Shown here: piece by piece, positions 20,181 through 30,671 of the stretch | Numbering within the stretch: the first letter of the stretch is position 1 | Layout: every line of letters starts with the position of its first letter | Assembly: GCA_905480425.1 (NCBI GenBank) | Contig: CAJQQG010000005.1 | Coordinates: forward strand, 28,541 to 92,540 | Source: an uncultured Flavobacteriaceae bacterium | GTDB taxonomy: Bacteria > Bacteroidota > Bacteroidia > Flavobacteriales > Flavobacteriaceae | Direction of reading: 5' to 3' | DNA length: 64,000 nt | The notes under the pieces: model-generated | The model's input: only the letters and a program-made list of their open reading frames with translations | Databases searched by the model: none | Told to the model about the DNA's origin: nothing | Position numbers and translations under genes: made by a program

Positions 20181-21272
20181 ATGATTAATAAAAGATATTT
20201 ACCACCAGCTATTGTAGGAACCTTTATAAAGAACTTACCTAAAGGTTCTAAAGTTAAAACCATCGGTTATTCTGTTCAAAAAAGACCAATTAGTTTGGTT
20301 TCAATTGGAGTTGGAAACACTAAAATATTACTTTGGTCTCAGATGCATGGAAATGAAAGTACTACAACAAAAGCACTTTTTGATTTTATCCCCTGGTTCT
20401 TAGACTCTTCTCAACAAGCATATCAGAAAAAATTTACGTTAAACATTATATTACAATTAAATCCTGATGGTGCCTCTGCTTATACTCGATTAAATGCTAA
20501 CAGTGTAGATTTAAATCGTGATGCACTTAAAGTGTCTCAACCTGAGAGCAAAGCACTTCAAAATACTTATAATAGTTTTAAGCCTGACTATTGTTTGAAC
20601 CTTCACGGACAACGCACCTTATTTTCAGCAGGTGAAATGGGTCAGCCTGCTAGTATTTCTTTTTTAGCACCTTCTGCAGATATGAGTAGAACACTAACAC
20701 CAGCTCGAATTATTGCAATGAAATGTATTGTAGCAATCTTTAAAGGATTAGAGAATGATCTTCCTGATCAAATTGGTCGTTATGATGACACTTTTAATCC
20801 TAATTGCGTTGGAGATCGCTTTACTTTATTAGGAACACCAACAATTCTTTTTGAAGCTGGACATTTTCCTGGAGATTATCAAAGAGAGGTGACTCGCACT
20901 TTAATTTTAAAAAGTTTTAAATTTTTTTTTAATGCATTACTTGTGGATAAAAACATTTACAATGTTAATGAGTATCTGAATATTCCTGAGAATTCTAAAG
21001 ATTTTGTTGATTTACTTGTGAAAGAAGTAAATATAATTGACCAAGGGACGCTTTTTAAATCACAGCATTTAGGTGTTCGCTATGAAGAAAAGTTAGTAAA
21101 TGGAGAAATATATTTTATTCCTTTTGCAGCAGTCTATGGCGATGAAATAGAATTTAATGCCCATCGAACAATAACCCTTCCAAGTGACTTAAAGAATATT
21201 CCAGTAATATTTGAAGTAGATAAACCTATCCAAATAAAGGAATTTTCTGAATTATTTTCAATAAAATTGTAA
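20181..21272 (+). CDS. M14 family zinc carboxypeptidase-like protein
   Basis: LLWSQMHGNESTTTKALFDF (HxxE), LNLHGQRTLFS, ILFEAGHFPGDY. Confidence 0.88.
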   Translation: MINKRYLPPAIVGTFIKNLPKGSKVKTIGYSVQKRPISLVSIGVGNTKILLWSQMHGNESTTTKALFDFIPWFLDSSQQAYQKKFTLNIILQLNPDGASAYTRLNANSVDLNRDALKVSQPESKALQNTYNSFKPDYCLNLHGQRTLFSAGEMGQPASISFLAPSADMSRTLTPARIIAMKCIVAIFKGLENDLPDQIGRYDDTFNPNCVGDRFTLLGTPTILFEAGHFPGDYQREVTRTLILKSFKFFFNALLVDKNIYNVNEYLNIPENSKDFVDLLVKEVNIIDQGTLFKSQHLGVRYEEKLVNGEIYFIPFAAVYGDEIEFNAHRTITLPSDLKNIPVIFEVDKPIQIKEFSELFSIKL

Positions 21273-21335
21273 TTTTACAGATAATTCTTCAATGATTTTG
21301 CTTAAAATCATTAAATTTACCTAAAAATACATATT

Positions 21336-21815
21336 ATGAGTAAAGTAAATTTAGATGAAATTGATCATCAAATTCTTGATATTTTGATAGATAACACGCG
21401 AATCCCTTTCACAGACATTTCAAAACGCTTGGTTATTTCCGCAGGAACAGTTCACGTTCGTGTAAAAAAAATGGAGGAATCAGGTATAATTAAAGGCTCT
21501 TCTTTAAACCTGGATTATGTTAAGTTAGGTTATTCATTTATTGCATATGTAGGGATTTTTTTAGAAAAAACAAACACAACCTCAGAAGTTCTGAAAGCTC
21601 TTAATGACATCCCTTTTATTACTGTTGCTCATATAACAACCGGAAAGTTTAATATTTTTTGTAAAGTTCGTGCTCGTGACACTCACCATGCAAAAGATAT
21701 TATTTTTATGATAGATGATATTGTTGGGGTCTCTAGAACAGAAACCATGATTTCTATGGAGGAAAGTATAAATGACAAGAAGCGCTTAATGCACCATATT
21801 TTTAACGAACTTTAA
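21336..21815 (+). CDS. Lrp/AsnC family transcriptional regulator
   Basis: LDEIDHQILDILIDNTRIPFTDISKRLVISAGTVHVRVKKMEESGII; AsnC C-terminal ligand domain. Confidence 0.93.
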   Translation: MSKVNLDEIDHQILDILIDNTRIPFTDISKRLVISAGTVHVRVKKMEESGIIKGSSLNLDYVKLGYSFIAYVGIFLEKTNTTSEVLKALNDIPFITVAHITTGKFNIFCKVRARDTHHAKDIIFMIDDIVGVSRTETMISMEESINDKKRLMHHIFNEL

Positions 21816-21829
21816 AAGAAAACCTCTTA

Positions 21830-24418
21830 ATGGCAAGAAAACCAAAAATAGAAAGATTTAACGAAAAAATACTTTCCCGCTTCCAGATATACAACAGCCT
21901 ATTCTTAACCCTTCCTTTTAAAAATATAAAAAAAACATCTTTATTACTTCCATTATTTGCGGACTATTGTAGATCAAGTTATGAAAAAAAATTAAATCCA
22001 AAAAAAATCGTTAATTCTTTTTTAAAGCACTACGCGCCTGATTTAAAAGAGGAAGAACAAATAGATTTGTTGTTTAATTTTATTCAATATATTGAAAGAC
22101 AGGTCGTTCTTTTTGACGCAATTGAAGACGCTGGCTTTCCATATGTTAATAATATGCATGGAAGAGGAACTTTGCGGAACATAAAAGAAGAGGCAAATAA
22201 TAAGCAGCTCTCAGAAGTATTATCAGAATATATAAAGCGTGTTAAAGTGCGTATCGTTCTTACAGCACATCCAACTCAATTTTATCCTGATAACGTTTTA
22301 GTTATAATTAATGAGCTTTCGAGAGCAATTGCAAATGATGAGTTAGATAATATTAAAAAGCTTTTAGTGCAATTAGGAAAAACACCCTTTTATAAAAAAG
22401 AAAAACCAACTCCTTTAAATGAAGCTGTAAGTCTTATTTGGTTTTTAGAAAATATTTTTTATCATTCTGCAAGCATCATATATAACTATATAGCAGAGCA
22501 TATTATTGATTCCAAAGAGCTTGACAATTCAATTTTTGATTTTGGCTTTTGGCCAGGAGGTGATCGTGACGGAAATCCTTTTGTAACTGCAGACATAACC
22601 TTAAAAACAGCAAAACGCTTAAAGTTTTCTATTTTAAGAAACTATTACAGAGACTTACGTAAATTAAAGCGTAAAATTACTTTTCCTGGTGTTGAGCAAA
22701 GAGTTATAAACCTTGAAGAGACAGTCTTTAATGAATTGTTTTATCCGGAAAAAAACATTTCGTTTTCATTAAATACTTTAGTAACAGAGTTAGAATTGGT
22801 CATGAAAGCTATCATGAAAGAGCATAATGGATTATATCAAGAGGATGTTAAAGACTTGATTCATAAAATAAAGTTATTTGGATTTCACTTTGCAAGTTTA
22901 GACATTCGTCAAGACTCAAGGGTACACCATAAAGTATTTACTGAAATTGTTTCACACCCCGAAATTCAAACTTATGTCAAAGGATTGCCATTGAATTACA
23001 ATGAACTAACTAACGAAGAGCGTTGCAAGGTTTTGTCATTAATTACTGGCGACGTTTCCCCTAATGTTTACAGAGATGAAATTACTCAACAAACTCTTGA
23101 GAGTATCAGAGCTATGCAGCAAATACAGCAAAATAATGGTGAGCGAGGTAGTAATCGTTATATTATTAGTAACTGCCAGACATTAGAGAATATTTTAGAG
23201 TTATTTGCCATGTGCCGTATTAGTGGATGGAAAGAACCTACGTTAGATTTTATTCCGCTCTTTGAAACAATTCCAGATCTTAAAAGAGCTGGAGAAATAA
23301 TGAAAGATTTATTTAATAATCCAGTATATCAAAATCATCTAAAAGGGCGTAAAAACAAACAAACTGTTATGTTAGGTTTTTCTGATGGAACTAAAGACGG
23401 AGGTTATTTTATGGCTAATTGGAGTATTTACAAAGCAAAAGAAGTATTGAGTGAACTGGCTACTGAATACGGAATTTCAATGGCTTTTTTCGACGGAAGA
23501 GGAGGCCCACCGGCCCGGGGAGGTGGAAATACCCACGAATTTTATGCTTCCATGGGTGACATCATTCAAAATGATGATATCCAACTTACTATTCAAGGAC
23601 AAACAATTAGTTCAAACTTTGGAACCTTAGATTCTTCTCAATTTAATTTAGAACAATTACTTAGTTCTGGAATTTCAAATAAAATTTTAAATCCAGGGAA
23701 AAATAACCTTTCTCCGGAAGATAGAGCTACTATGCAAGAAATGGCAGATTATAGTTATCAGGTATATCAAGATTTTAAGGAGCATGATATGTTTATTCCT
23801 TATCTAGAACGCATGTCAACTTTACCTTATTATGCTAAAACTAATGTTGGTAGTCGTCCATCTAAAAGGGGATCATCTTCTTCACTTCAATTTGAAGACC
23901 TTCGCGCCATTCCATTTGTAGGGAGTTGGAGTCAATTAAAACAAAATGTGCCAGGTTTTTATGGAGTTGGAACAGCTATTAATCGATTTGTTAAAGATGG
24001 TAAATTAGCAGATGTTAAACAACTATATAAAAATTCTCGCTTTTTTAGAACCTTGCTTTTTAATAGCATGATGAGTTTAACTAAATCATTTTTTCAGCTC
24101 ACAGCTTACATGAAAGAAGATAAAGAATTTGGTGCTTTTTGGGAATTGATTTTTAATGAATATAATTTAACCAAAGACTTATTGCTTAGAGTCAGTGATT
24201 TTAAATCGCTTATGGAAAATGAACCGGCCGGAAAAGCTTCTATAAAGGCCCGTGAAGAGATTGTTCAGCCATTGTTGACCATCCAACAATTTGCTTTAAT
24301 GGAATTGCAAGAATTGAAATCTTTTAACAATTCAGATCCTAAAAAGATTCAAATTTTAGAGGCAATGATAACCCGTTCTTTGTTTGGAAATATTAATGCT
24401 AGTAGAAATTCTGCTTAA
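21830..24418 (+). CDS. ppc: phosphoenolpyruvate carboxylase
   Basis: VRIVLTAHPTQFYPD, GGDRDGNPFVTAD, MLGFSDGTKDGGYFMANW, FFDGRGGPPARGGGNTHEF. Confidence 0.92.
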   Translation: MARKPKIERFNEKILSRFQIYNSLFLTLPFKNIKKTSLLLPLFADYCRSSYEKKLNPKKIVNSFLKHYAPDLKEEEQIDLLFNFIQYIERQVVLFDAIEDAGFPYVNNMHGRGTLRNIKEEANNKQLSEVLSEYIKRVKVRIVLTAHPTQFYPDNVLVIINELSRAIANDELDNIKKLLVQLGKTPFYKKEKPTPLNEAVSLIWFLENIFYHSASIIYNYIAEHIIDSKELDNSIFDFGFWPGGDRDGNPFVTADITLKTAKRLKFSILRNYYRDLRKLKRKITFPGVEQRVINLEETVFNELFYPEKNISFSLNTLVTELELVMKAIMKEHNGLYQEDVKDLIHKIKLFGFHFASLDIRQDSRVHHKVFTEIVSHPEIQTYVKGLPLNYNELTNEERCKVLSLITGDVSPNVYRDEITQQTLESIRAMQQIQQNNGERGSNRYIISNCQTLENILELFAMCRISGWKEPTLDFIPLFETIPDLKRAGEIMKDLFNNPVYQNHLKGRKNKQTVMLGFSDGTKDGGYFMANWSIYKAKEVLSELATEYGISMAFFDGRGGPPARGGGNTHEFYASMGDIIQNDDIQLTIQGQTISSNFGTLDSSQFNLEQLLSSGISNKILNPGKNNLSPEDRATMQEMADYSYQVYQDFKEHDMFIPYLERMSTLPYYAKTNVGSRPSKRGSSSSLQFEDLRAIPFVGSWSQLKQNVPGFYGVGTAINRFVKDGKLADVKQLYKNSRFFRTLLFNSMMSLTKSFFQLTAYMKEDKEFGAFWELIFNEYNLTKDLLLRVSDFKSLMENEPAGKASIKAREEIVQPLLTIQQFALMELQELKSFNNSDPKKIQILEAMITRSLFGNINASRNSA

Positions 24419-24422
24419 CCAC

Positions 24423-25478
24423 TTAAGTGTTTGAATAATATTGAAAAGCTTTTGAAAAGTACTCTTGTGGTACCTCAACATCAATTTTTGGTATTCCTAT
24501 AGACTTTAACAACGAAAAGTTAATACGTCCTGCTTTATTCTTTTTATCGTGACGTAATAAAGCAATTATTTCATTTTGTTCTATTGCTGATATTTTAACT
24601 ATTCCATAGTGATTTGAAAAGGTAGTTTTAATGTCATTTGCTTCATCTATTTCAAGTCCGCTGCAATGGACTGACAAATATGCTTCTAAAACCATTCCAA
24701 TAGCAATTGCCTCTCCGTGAAGAAGACGTTTCTTGGTGGGAGATGCCAAAAAATAAGATTCTATTGCGTGACCTAGAGTATGTCCAAAATTTAAAACCTT
24801 TCGCAATCCTTTTTCATTAGGGTCTAGAATTACTACCTCACTTTTTAATTTAATTGATGTTTTAATGTAGTCTGTAAGAATAGGAGGTGTTAATTTTTTA
24901 ATTATTTTAAGTGAATTCCAATAATCAGGCGAAGCAATCAATCCATGTTTTAACATCTCAGCAAAACCACTTCGTATTTCTTTACTTGGAAGTGTACTTA
25001 ACCACTCACTGTCTATAATTACTTCTTGTGGTTCTTGTATCGTTCCTATTTGATTCTTCAAAGATCCTAAATCAATTCCTGTTTTACCTCCAACAGAGGC
25101 ATCAACCATCGAGAGAAGGGTAGTGGGTATATTATAAAAATCAATCCCACGTTTAAAAGTACAGGCCACAAAAGCACCTAAATCTGTAACAACACCACCT
25201 CCTAGGTTAATGAGAGCACTATCTCTATCTGCCCCAAATAATGATAGCTCATTCCACAAAGCCTCACAGGTTATAAGATTTTTATTTTCTTCTCCGGCAG
25301 CCATAGTTAAAACAGTGGCGTTTACAATTTTACTAATTCTAACGAAACGGTTTAAACATTTTTCTTTAGTGTTAGTATCAACAAGAACAAAAACAGAACT
25401 ATAGTTTTTAGCACTTAAAATATTAAATAAGTTTTTAAGTCCTTTTTCTTTGTAAGAAATATTATTTAGTTCTAGCAT
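24423..25478 (-). CDS. aroB: 3-dehydroquinate synthase
   Basis: LINLGGGVVTDLGAFVACTFKRGIDFYNIPTTLLSMVDASVGGKTGIDL; VLNFGHTLGHAIE. Confidence 0.95.
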   Translation of the reverse strand: MLELNNISYKEKGLKNLFNILSAKNYSSVFVLVDTNTKEKCLNRFVRISKIVNATVLTMAAGEENKNLITCEALWNELSLFGADRDSALINLGGGVVTDLGAFVACTFKRGIDFYNIPTTLLSMVDASVGGKTGIDLGSLKNQIGTIQEPQEVIIDSEWLSTLPSKEIRSGFAEMLKHGLIASPDYWNSLKIIKKLTPPILTDYIKTSIKLKSEVVILDPNEKGLRKVLNFGHTLGHAIESYFLASPTKKRLLHGEAIAIGMVLEAYLSVHCSGLEIDEANDIKTTFSNHYGIVKISAIEQNEIIALLRHDKKNKAGRINFSLLKSIGIPKIDVEVPQEYFSKAFQYYSNT

Positions 25479-25539
25479 ATTTTTAAAAAATACAAAAATA
25501 AAAGTTTTATAAAGTATATTTTAATATTAATTAAATCTA

Positions 25540-26001
25540 TTAACGTTTGAAGCTTTTTTTAATGCGATCTAAATCTCGTTTATTATCGCGATCTTTAAGT
25601 GTTTCTCTTTTGTCATAAAGTTTTTTTCCTTTAGCCAAAGCAATGTGTAATTTGGCCAATCCTTTTTCATTAATATATAAACGAATTGGGATAATAGTAA
25701 GCCCTCCATTTTTTATTTCTTTGTGTAATTTCTTAAGTTCTTTTTTGTTAAGCAATAACTTTCTTTGTGCTTTTGGACGATGATTAAACCTTGTTCCAAA
25801 AGCATATTCATCAATTTGCATATTAACAGTAAAAAGTTCACTACGATCATTAAATTCACAGAAGCTTTCAGCAATAGAGGCTTTGCTGTTCCGCAACGAC
25901 TTTATTTCCGTTCCAGTCAGTACGATGCCAGCGGTATAGTTTTCGATGAGTTCATACTCAAACCGGGCACGCTTATTTTTTATGCTCACTTCTTTCTGCA
26001 C
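25540..26001 (-). CDS. smpB: SsrA-binding protein SmpB
   Basis: [58 protein letters not shown]. Confidence 0.96.
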   Translation of the reverse strand: MQKEVSIKNKRARFEYELIENYTAGIVLTGTEIKSLRNSKASIAESFCEFNDRSELFTVNMQIDEYAFGTRFNHRPKAQRKLLLNKKELKKLHKEIKNGGLTIIPIRLYINEKGLAKLHIALAKGKKLYDKRETLKDRDNKRDLDRIKKSFKR

Positions 26002-26236
26002 CTTCCAAAGATACTACTAATCTCTTAAGTTTTGTATTGGTTTTTTCTTTGAAAAAAAACGTTTATTTGATTAAAATGTAATTAAATATTTCATTTAATA
26101 ATGACTGAAGTTGAATTTTATTGATTGAACTAATTGAATATGTTAATTAGTTATGGATAACTGTCTTTTATTTTAAATAATTGAGGCTATTCTAATACTA
26201 CAAATTATTAATTTTGCATTATAAAAAACTTAATTT

Positions 26237-27511
26237 ATGCAACGTGATACAATAATTTTTGATCTTATTAATCAAGAAAAACAACGCCAAATTAAAGGCA
26301 TTGAATTGATTGCTTCTGAAAACTTTACAAGTCCAGATGTAATGGAGGCAACAGGATCTATTTTAACAAATAAATATGCAGAAGGATATCCTGGTAAAAG
26401 ATATTATGGAGGATGTGAAGTTGTTGATCAAATTGAACAATTAGCTATTGATCGTGCTAAAGAATTATTTGGTGCTGCATATGCTAATGTACAACCACAC
26501 TCAGGTTCTCAAGCTAATACTGCTGTTTTTCATGCATTTTTAAAGCCTGGGGACCGTATTTTAGGGTTTGATCTATCTCATGGAGGTCATTTAACGCACG
26601 GTTCTCCCGTTAACTTTTCCGGACGTTTGTATAAAGCCCATTTCTACGGAGTTGAAAAATCTACAGGACTTCTGAATTATGACGCTATTATGTCGATTGC
26701 CAAAAAAGTAAGGCCCAAAATGTTAATTGCAGGAGCTTCGGCCTATTCACGTGACATTGATTATTCTAAATTTCGTGAAATTGCAGATGAAGTTGGCGCA
26801 TTCTTACTTGCAGATATTTCTCATCCTTCAGGAATGATTGCCTCAGGCTTGCTCAGTAATCCGATGCCACATTGCCATGTTGTTACAACAACAACTCACA
26901 AAACTTTGAGAGGACCAAGAGGAGGGCTAATAATGATGGGGCAAGATTTTGATAACCCCTTTGGATTGACCCTTAAAAATGGATCGCATCAAAAAATGTC
27001 ACATTTATTAAATATGGCTGTTTTTCCTGGAAATCAAGGGGGTCCATTAGAGCATGTTATTGCAGCAAAAGCAATTGCTTTTCAAGAAGCACTTCATCCT
27101 TCTTTTAAATTGTATATGCAGCAAGCACAAAAAAATGCCCAAGCCATGGCTGCTGCTTTTGTTGTCAAAGGATATCATCTAATTTCTGGAGGTACAGATA
27201 ACCACATGATGTTAATTGATTTACGAAACAAGGATATTAGCGGAAAAGTTGCTGAACAAGCACTAGTAAAGGCAGAAATTACTACGAATAAGAATATGGT
27301 CCCTTATGATGATAAATCTCCATTTGTCACTTCGGGGATTCGTGTGGGAACTGCAGCTATTACAACCAGAGGTCTAAAAGAAGACGATATGAGTGGAATT
27401 GTCGATCTAATTGATGAAGTCATTCAAAATCATGAAGACAATGATGTGCTTAAGGCCGTAGGAGCTAAAGTTTTTACTTTGATGTCTGGGCGGGAATTGT
27501 TTTATTACTAA
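26237..27511 (+). CDS. glyA: serine hydroxymethyltransferase
   Basis: [57 protein letters not shown]. Confidence 0.97.
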   Translation: MQRDTIIFDLINQEKQRQIKGIELIASENFTSPDVMEATGSILTNKYAEGYPGKRYYGGCEVVDQIEQLAIDRAKELFGAAYANVQPHSGSQANTAVFHAFLKPGDRILGFDLSHGGHLTHGSPVNFSGRLYKAHFYGVEKSTGLLNYDAIMSIAKKVRPKMLIAGASAYSRDIDYSKFREIADEVGAFLLADISHPSGMIASGLLSNPMPHCHVVTTTTHKTLRGPRGGLIMMGQDFDNPFGLTLKNGSHQKMSHLLNMAVFPGNQGGPLEHVIAAKAIAFQEALHPSFKLYMQQAQKNAQAMAAAFVVKGYHLISGGTDNHMMLIDLRNKDISGKVAEQALVKAEITTNKNMVPYDDKSPFVTSGIRVGTAAITTRGLKEDDMSGIVDLIDEVIQNHEDNDVLKAVGAKVFTLMSGRELFYY

Positions 27512-27547
27512 TACAAACGGTTAATATCTTTAGTAGATTTATGAAAA

Positions 27548-27940
27548 TTAGTGAAATAACTGAAAAACCTTTTCAGGAATAGTTTCAAGTTCCATGGACT
27601 CTGAATTGAGATAGCACCACTGGGTAGTACATTGAGCAACTATAGTAGTTGTATCTTTTAAATAAATCTTTACAATACGTTGTGAGAGAAAACCTTCTGT
27701 TAATGTTACATGGGTTTTGAGAGTTAGCCAATCGTAAAGTTTAGCAGGACGTTTGTAGTCAATCTTATGACTTCTAACCACCCAAATCCCAAAAGAACAG
27801 GAGTCTTTTCCGATAAGTGATTTCCAATGTGCTTCAGCAATCTCTTGAACCCAATGGAGGTATTGAACATTGTTGACATGAGCTAACTCATCGAGATGAT
27901 CTTTATTTACTTGAAGATTGTACTGATAAGTTTTACTCAT
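27548..27940 (-). CDS. acyl-CoA thioesterase (4HBT hotdog fold)
   Basis: DELAHVNNVQYLHWVQEIAEAHW hotdog motif. Confidence 0.85.
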   Translation of the reverse strand: MSKTYQYNLQVNKDHLDELAHVNNVQYLHWVQEIAEAHWKSLIGKDSCSFGIWVVRSHKIDYKRPAKLYDWLTLKTHVTLTEGFLSQRIVKIYLKDTTTIVAQCTTQWCYLNSESMELETIPEKVFQLFH

Positions 27941-28956
27941 TTTTTAGGTTCAATGGTTACTTCAAAAAGTTTACTCCAGTTTTTACCAGTAACAAAAAAA
28001 GTTTTGCGTCTTTTATGATATGCAATTCCGTTTAATACATTTAACTGAGGATGTTGTTCTACAAGTTCTTTTAAACCAGAAAAATCAATTACTCCCTCAA
28101 CAGTTCCGCTTGAGGGATCAATGATAACACTCACTTCTTTATTAAATTGATAGGTATTGGCGTATATTTTTCCATCTACCCACTCCAACTCATTTATATT
28201 ATGAAGAGGTGCTTTATGAGTCATTACTTCAATACTTCTCAATTCTTTGTAAGTAATTGGATCTAGTATCCAAATACGATTACTTCCATCAGATTTATAT
28301 AATACTTTTCCATCATTGCAAAGGCCCCAGCCTTCTTTACTTGATTTATAGGGGAATGATTTTTGCATAGTAAGAGTTTCCTTTTCATAAACAAAGCCTT
28401 TCATAGACTTCCAGGTTAGTTGAATAACTTTGTCATTCAATATTGTTAAGCCTTCACCAAAATAACTTTCATCTAGTGGTTTGTCATTAATCACTTTCCC
28501 AGTTTTAAAATCTAGTGTTTTAAGGGTTGATTGCCCATTTAGTCCAGTACTTTCAAACAATAGATCTCCATCGAATTCTAGCCCCTGTGTATAGGATGTC
28601 GTTTTATGTGGAAAGGCATTTAAAATACTGTAAGTAAATAGTTTAGGCGGAGTTTTCGCTAATAAAGTAAGTGAAGTTTCTGTTGATCTTGTTCCATTAT
28701 CGTAAGTAATAATCGCCTTTATTATTTGAACTCCTAAAGGCTCATTTGTAAAAACATGGTTTTTATTAATAGGTTTTTCATTAAGATAAAATTGAATATT
28801 TTCATTTTCAATTTGATTTTTTAATTTCAAATGAAGTGTATCCCCCCATATAACTTTATTGTTCTTTATACCGGTACTTATTTTTAATATTGGCCTTTTA
28901 GGGCTTCCACATGTTAGAAGAAGAATAAAAGATATTAGGGGAAGCATAACTTTCAT
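27937..28956 (-). CDS. glutaminyl-peptide cyclotransferase (lipoprotein)
   Basis: Lipobox LLLTCGSP; FPHKTTSYTQGLEFDGDLLFESTGLNGQSTL; YANTYQFNKEVSVIIDPSSGTV typical of Glu_cyclase_2. Confidence 0.88.
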   Translation of the reverse strand: MKVMLPLISFILLLTCGSPKRPILKISTGIKNNKVIWGDTLHLKLKNQIENENIQFYLNEKPINKNHVFTNEPLGVQIIKAIITYDNGTRSTETSLTLLAKTPPKLFTYSILNAFPHKTTSYTQGLEFDGDLLFESTGLNGQSTLKTLDFKTGKVINDKPLDESYFGEGLTILNDKVIQLTWKSMKGFVYEKETLTMQKSFPYKSSKEGWGLCNDGKVLYKSDGSNRIWILDPITYKELRSIEVMTHKAPLHNINELEWVDGKIYANTYQFNKEVSVIIDPSSGTVEGVIDFSGLKELVEQHPQLNVLNGIAYHKRRKTFFVTGKNWSKLFEVTIEPKK

Positions 28957-29021
28957 TAGAGATAGAATTGATAGTTAGTTATTATATAGTTAAAAACGAA
29001 ATTAAGCATTTAAAATGATTG

Positions 29022-29049
29022 TTGAAATCAGATGAAGATCTTATATTTG
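29022..29049 (+). promoter_or_regulatory. promoter of SRP RNA (TTG-N17 or N20-TATATTTG)
   Basis: TATATTTG at 29042-29049, TTG at 29022-29024 (also 29019-29021), immediately upstream of the RNA. Confidence 0.65.
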
Positions 29050-29053
29050 TGAC

Positions 29054-29150
29054 GGGCAAGTCCTACACAACCAGCTCCTGTTTAATTCCCCCAGGGTGGG
29101 AACACAGCAAGGGTAGATGGTCGTAGCGGTGTGATGTGGGTCGCTTGCCC
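29054..29150 (+). ncRNA. ffs: bacterial small signal recognition particle RNA (4.5S-like)
   Basis: Ends pair (GGGCAAG / CTTGCCC); conserved core TTCCCCCAGGGTGGGAACACAGCAAGGGTAGA; followed by T6. Confidence 0.92.
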
Positions 29151-29201
29151 TTTTTTATTCATATGAAGTATGTCCAACTTATACATTAAAGGAATACTAA
29201 A

Positions 29202-30008
29202 ATGGCAAAAGTAGTTTTGATAACAGGTGCCTCTTCAGGTATAGGCCTTTCTACTGCATCGCATTTACATAAAATAGGATATCAGGTTTATGGCACCAGT
29301 CGAGATCCAAAAAAAAACACAATTAACCTTCCTTTCCCATTAATTCCTTTAGAGATCACAAATAGTGTTTCTATAGATTCATGTGTTGCATTAGTTTTAA
29401 AAAAAGCTGGACGCCTAGACGTTTTAATTAATAATGCGGGTGTTGGTATTACTGGTCCTATGGAGGAAATTGATCTTAGTGCGGTTTTAGAGAATTTTGC
29501 TATAAATTGTTTTGGTCCTCTTCAAATGGCTCAAGCTGTTTTACCAAAAATGAGGGAACAAAGTTCAGGTTTGATTATAAATATCACCTCTATTGCAGGG
29601 GTTATGGGACTTCCTTTTCGTGGTGTATATTCTTCATCTAAAAGTGCTTTTTCAATTATGACAGAGAGTCTTCGAATGGAAGTCAAATCGTTTGGTATAC
29701 AAGTTTGTAGTCTCGCACCTGGAGATTATGATACAGATATTGCTTCAAGGAGGTATCACGCTCCAGTAATTGAAAATTCGCCATATCAAAGAATTTATCA
29801 AGAAAATTTAGATACCATGAATAAGCATGTGTCAGATGGAAACCCTCCGCAAGAAATTGCTGTTGCAATTGCTAAAATTATTAAAAAAGGAAAACCAGCA
29901 GTTCATTACCAGGTTGGTCCTTTTATGCAAAAGCTATCTAAAATATTAAAAGGCATTCTTCCAAATCGTATATTTGAAAAATTAATAATGAATCATTTTA
30001 AACTTTAA
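29202..30008 (+). CDS. SDR family oxidoreductase
   Basis: VLITGASSGIGLSTA, NNAGVG, YSSSKSAF motifs. Confidence 0.92.
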   Translation: MAKVVLITGASSGIGLSTASHLHKIGYQVYGTSRDPKKNTINLPFPLIPLEITNSVSIDSCVALVLKKAGRLDVLINNAGVGITGPMEEIDLSAVLENFAINCFGPLQMAQAVLPKMREQSSGLIINITSIAGVMGLPFRGVYSSSKSAFSIMTESLRMEVKSFGIQVCSLAPGDYDTDIASRRYHAPVIENSPYQRIYQENLDTMNKHVSDGNPPQEIAVAIAKIIKKGKPAVHYQVGPFMQKLSKILKGILPNRIFEKLIMNHFKL

Positions 30009-30017
30009 ATCATAAAT

Positions 30018-30671
30018 ATGAAATTTTTTATTGACACTGCTAACTTAGATCAGATTAGAGAAGCACAATCTCTTGGAGTTTTAGATGGAGTCACTACTAA
30101 TCCATCATTGATGGCTAAAGAAGGAATTACAGGTGAAAAAAATATTATACAACATTATATTGATATTTGTGAAATTGTAGATGGTGATGTTTCTGCAGAA
30201 GTAATTTCTGTAGATTTTAAAGGTATGGTAGAAGAAGGAAAAATATTGGCAGCTTTACATCCACAAATAGTTGTTAAAATACCGATGATTGAAGATGGCG
30301 TTAAGGCATTAAAATATTTTTCTGATGAAGGGATAAAAACAAACTGTACTCTTATATTTTCTGCTGGGCAAGCATTATTAGCTGCAAAAGCTGGCGCAAC
30401 TTATATGTCACCTTTTATTGGACGCTTGGATGATATTTCTACAGATGGTCTAAACCTAATTCAAGAGATTAGAGATATTTATGATAATTATGGCTTTGAA
30501 ACACAAATATTAGCAGCTTCAATTCGCCATACAATGCACGTAATTGAATGTGCTAAAATTGGTGCAGATGTAATGACTGGTCCTCTTTCATCAATAAAAG
30601 GCTTGTTGAAACATCCTCTTACAGATATTGGTTTGGCTAAGTTTTTAGAGGACTATAAAAAGGGCAACTAG
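30018..30671 (+). CDS. transaldolase / fructose-6-phosphate aldolase-like
   Basis: [16 protein letters not shown]...[53 protein letters not shown]. Confidence 0.92.
   Translation: MKFFIDTANLDQIREAQSLGVLDGVTTNPSLMAKEGITGEKNIIQHYIDICEIVDGDVSAEVISVDFKGMVEEGKILAALHPQIVVKIPMIEDGVKALKYFSDEGIKTNCTLIFSAGQALLAAKAGATYMSPFIGRLDDISTDGLNLIQEIRDIYDNYGFETQILAASIRHTMHVIECAKIGADVMTGPLSSIKGLLKHPLTDIGLAKFLEDYKKGN

Noticed and set aside
30668-30671. Overlapping stop codons of transaldolase and the lipoprotein
   Set aside because: A shared CTAG giving TAG on both strands is a normal outcome of compact convergent genes.
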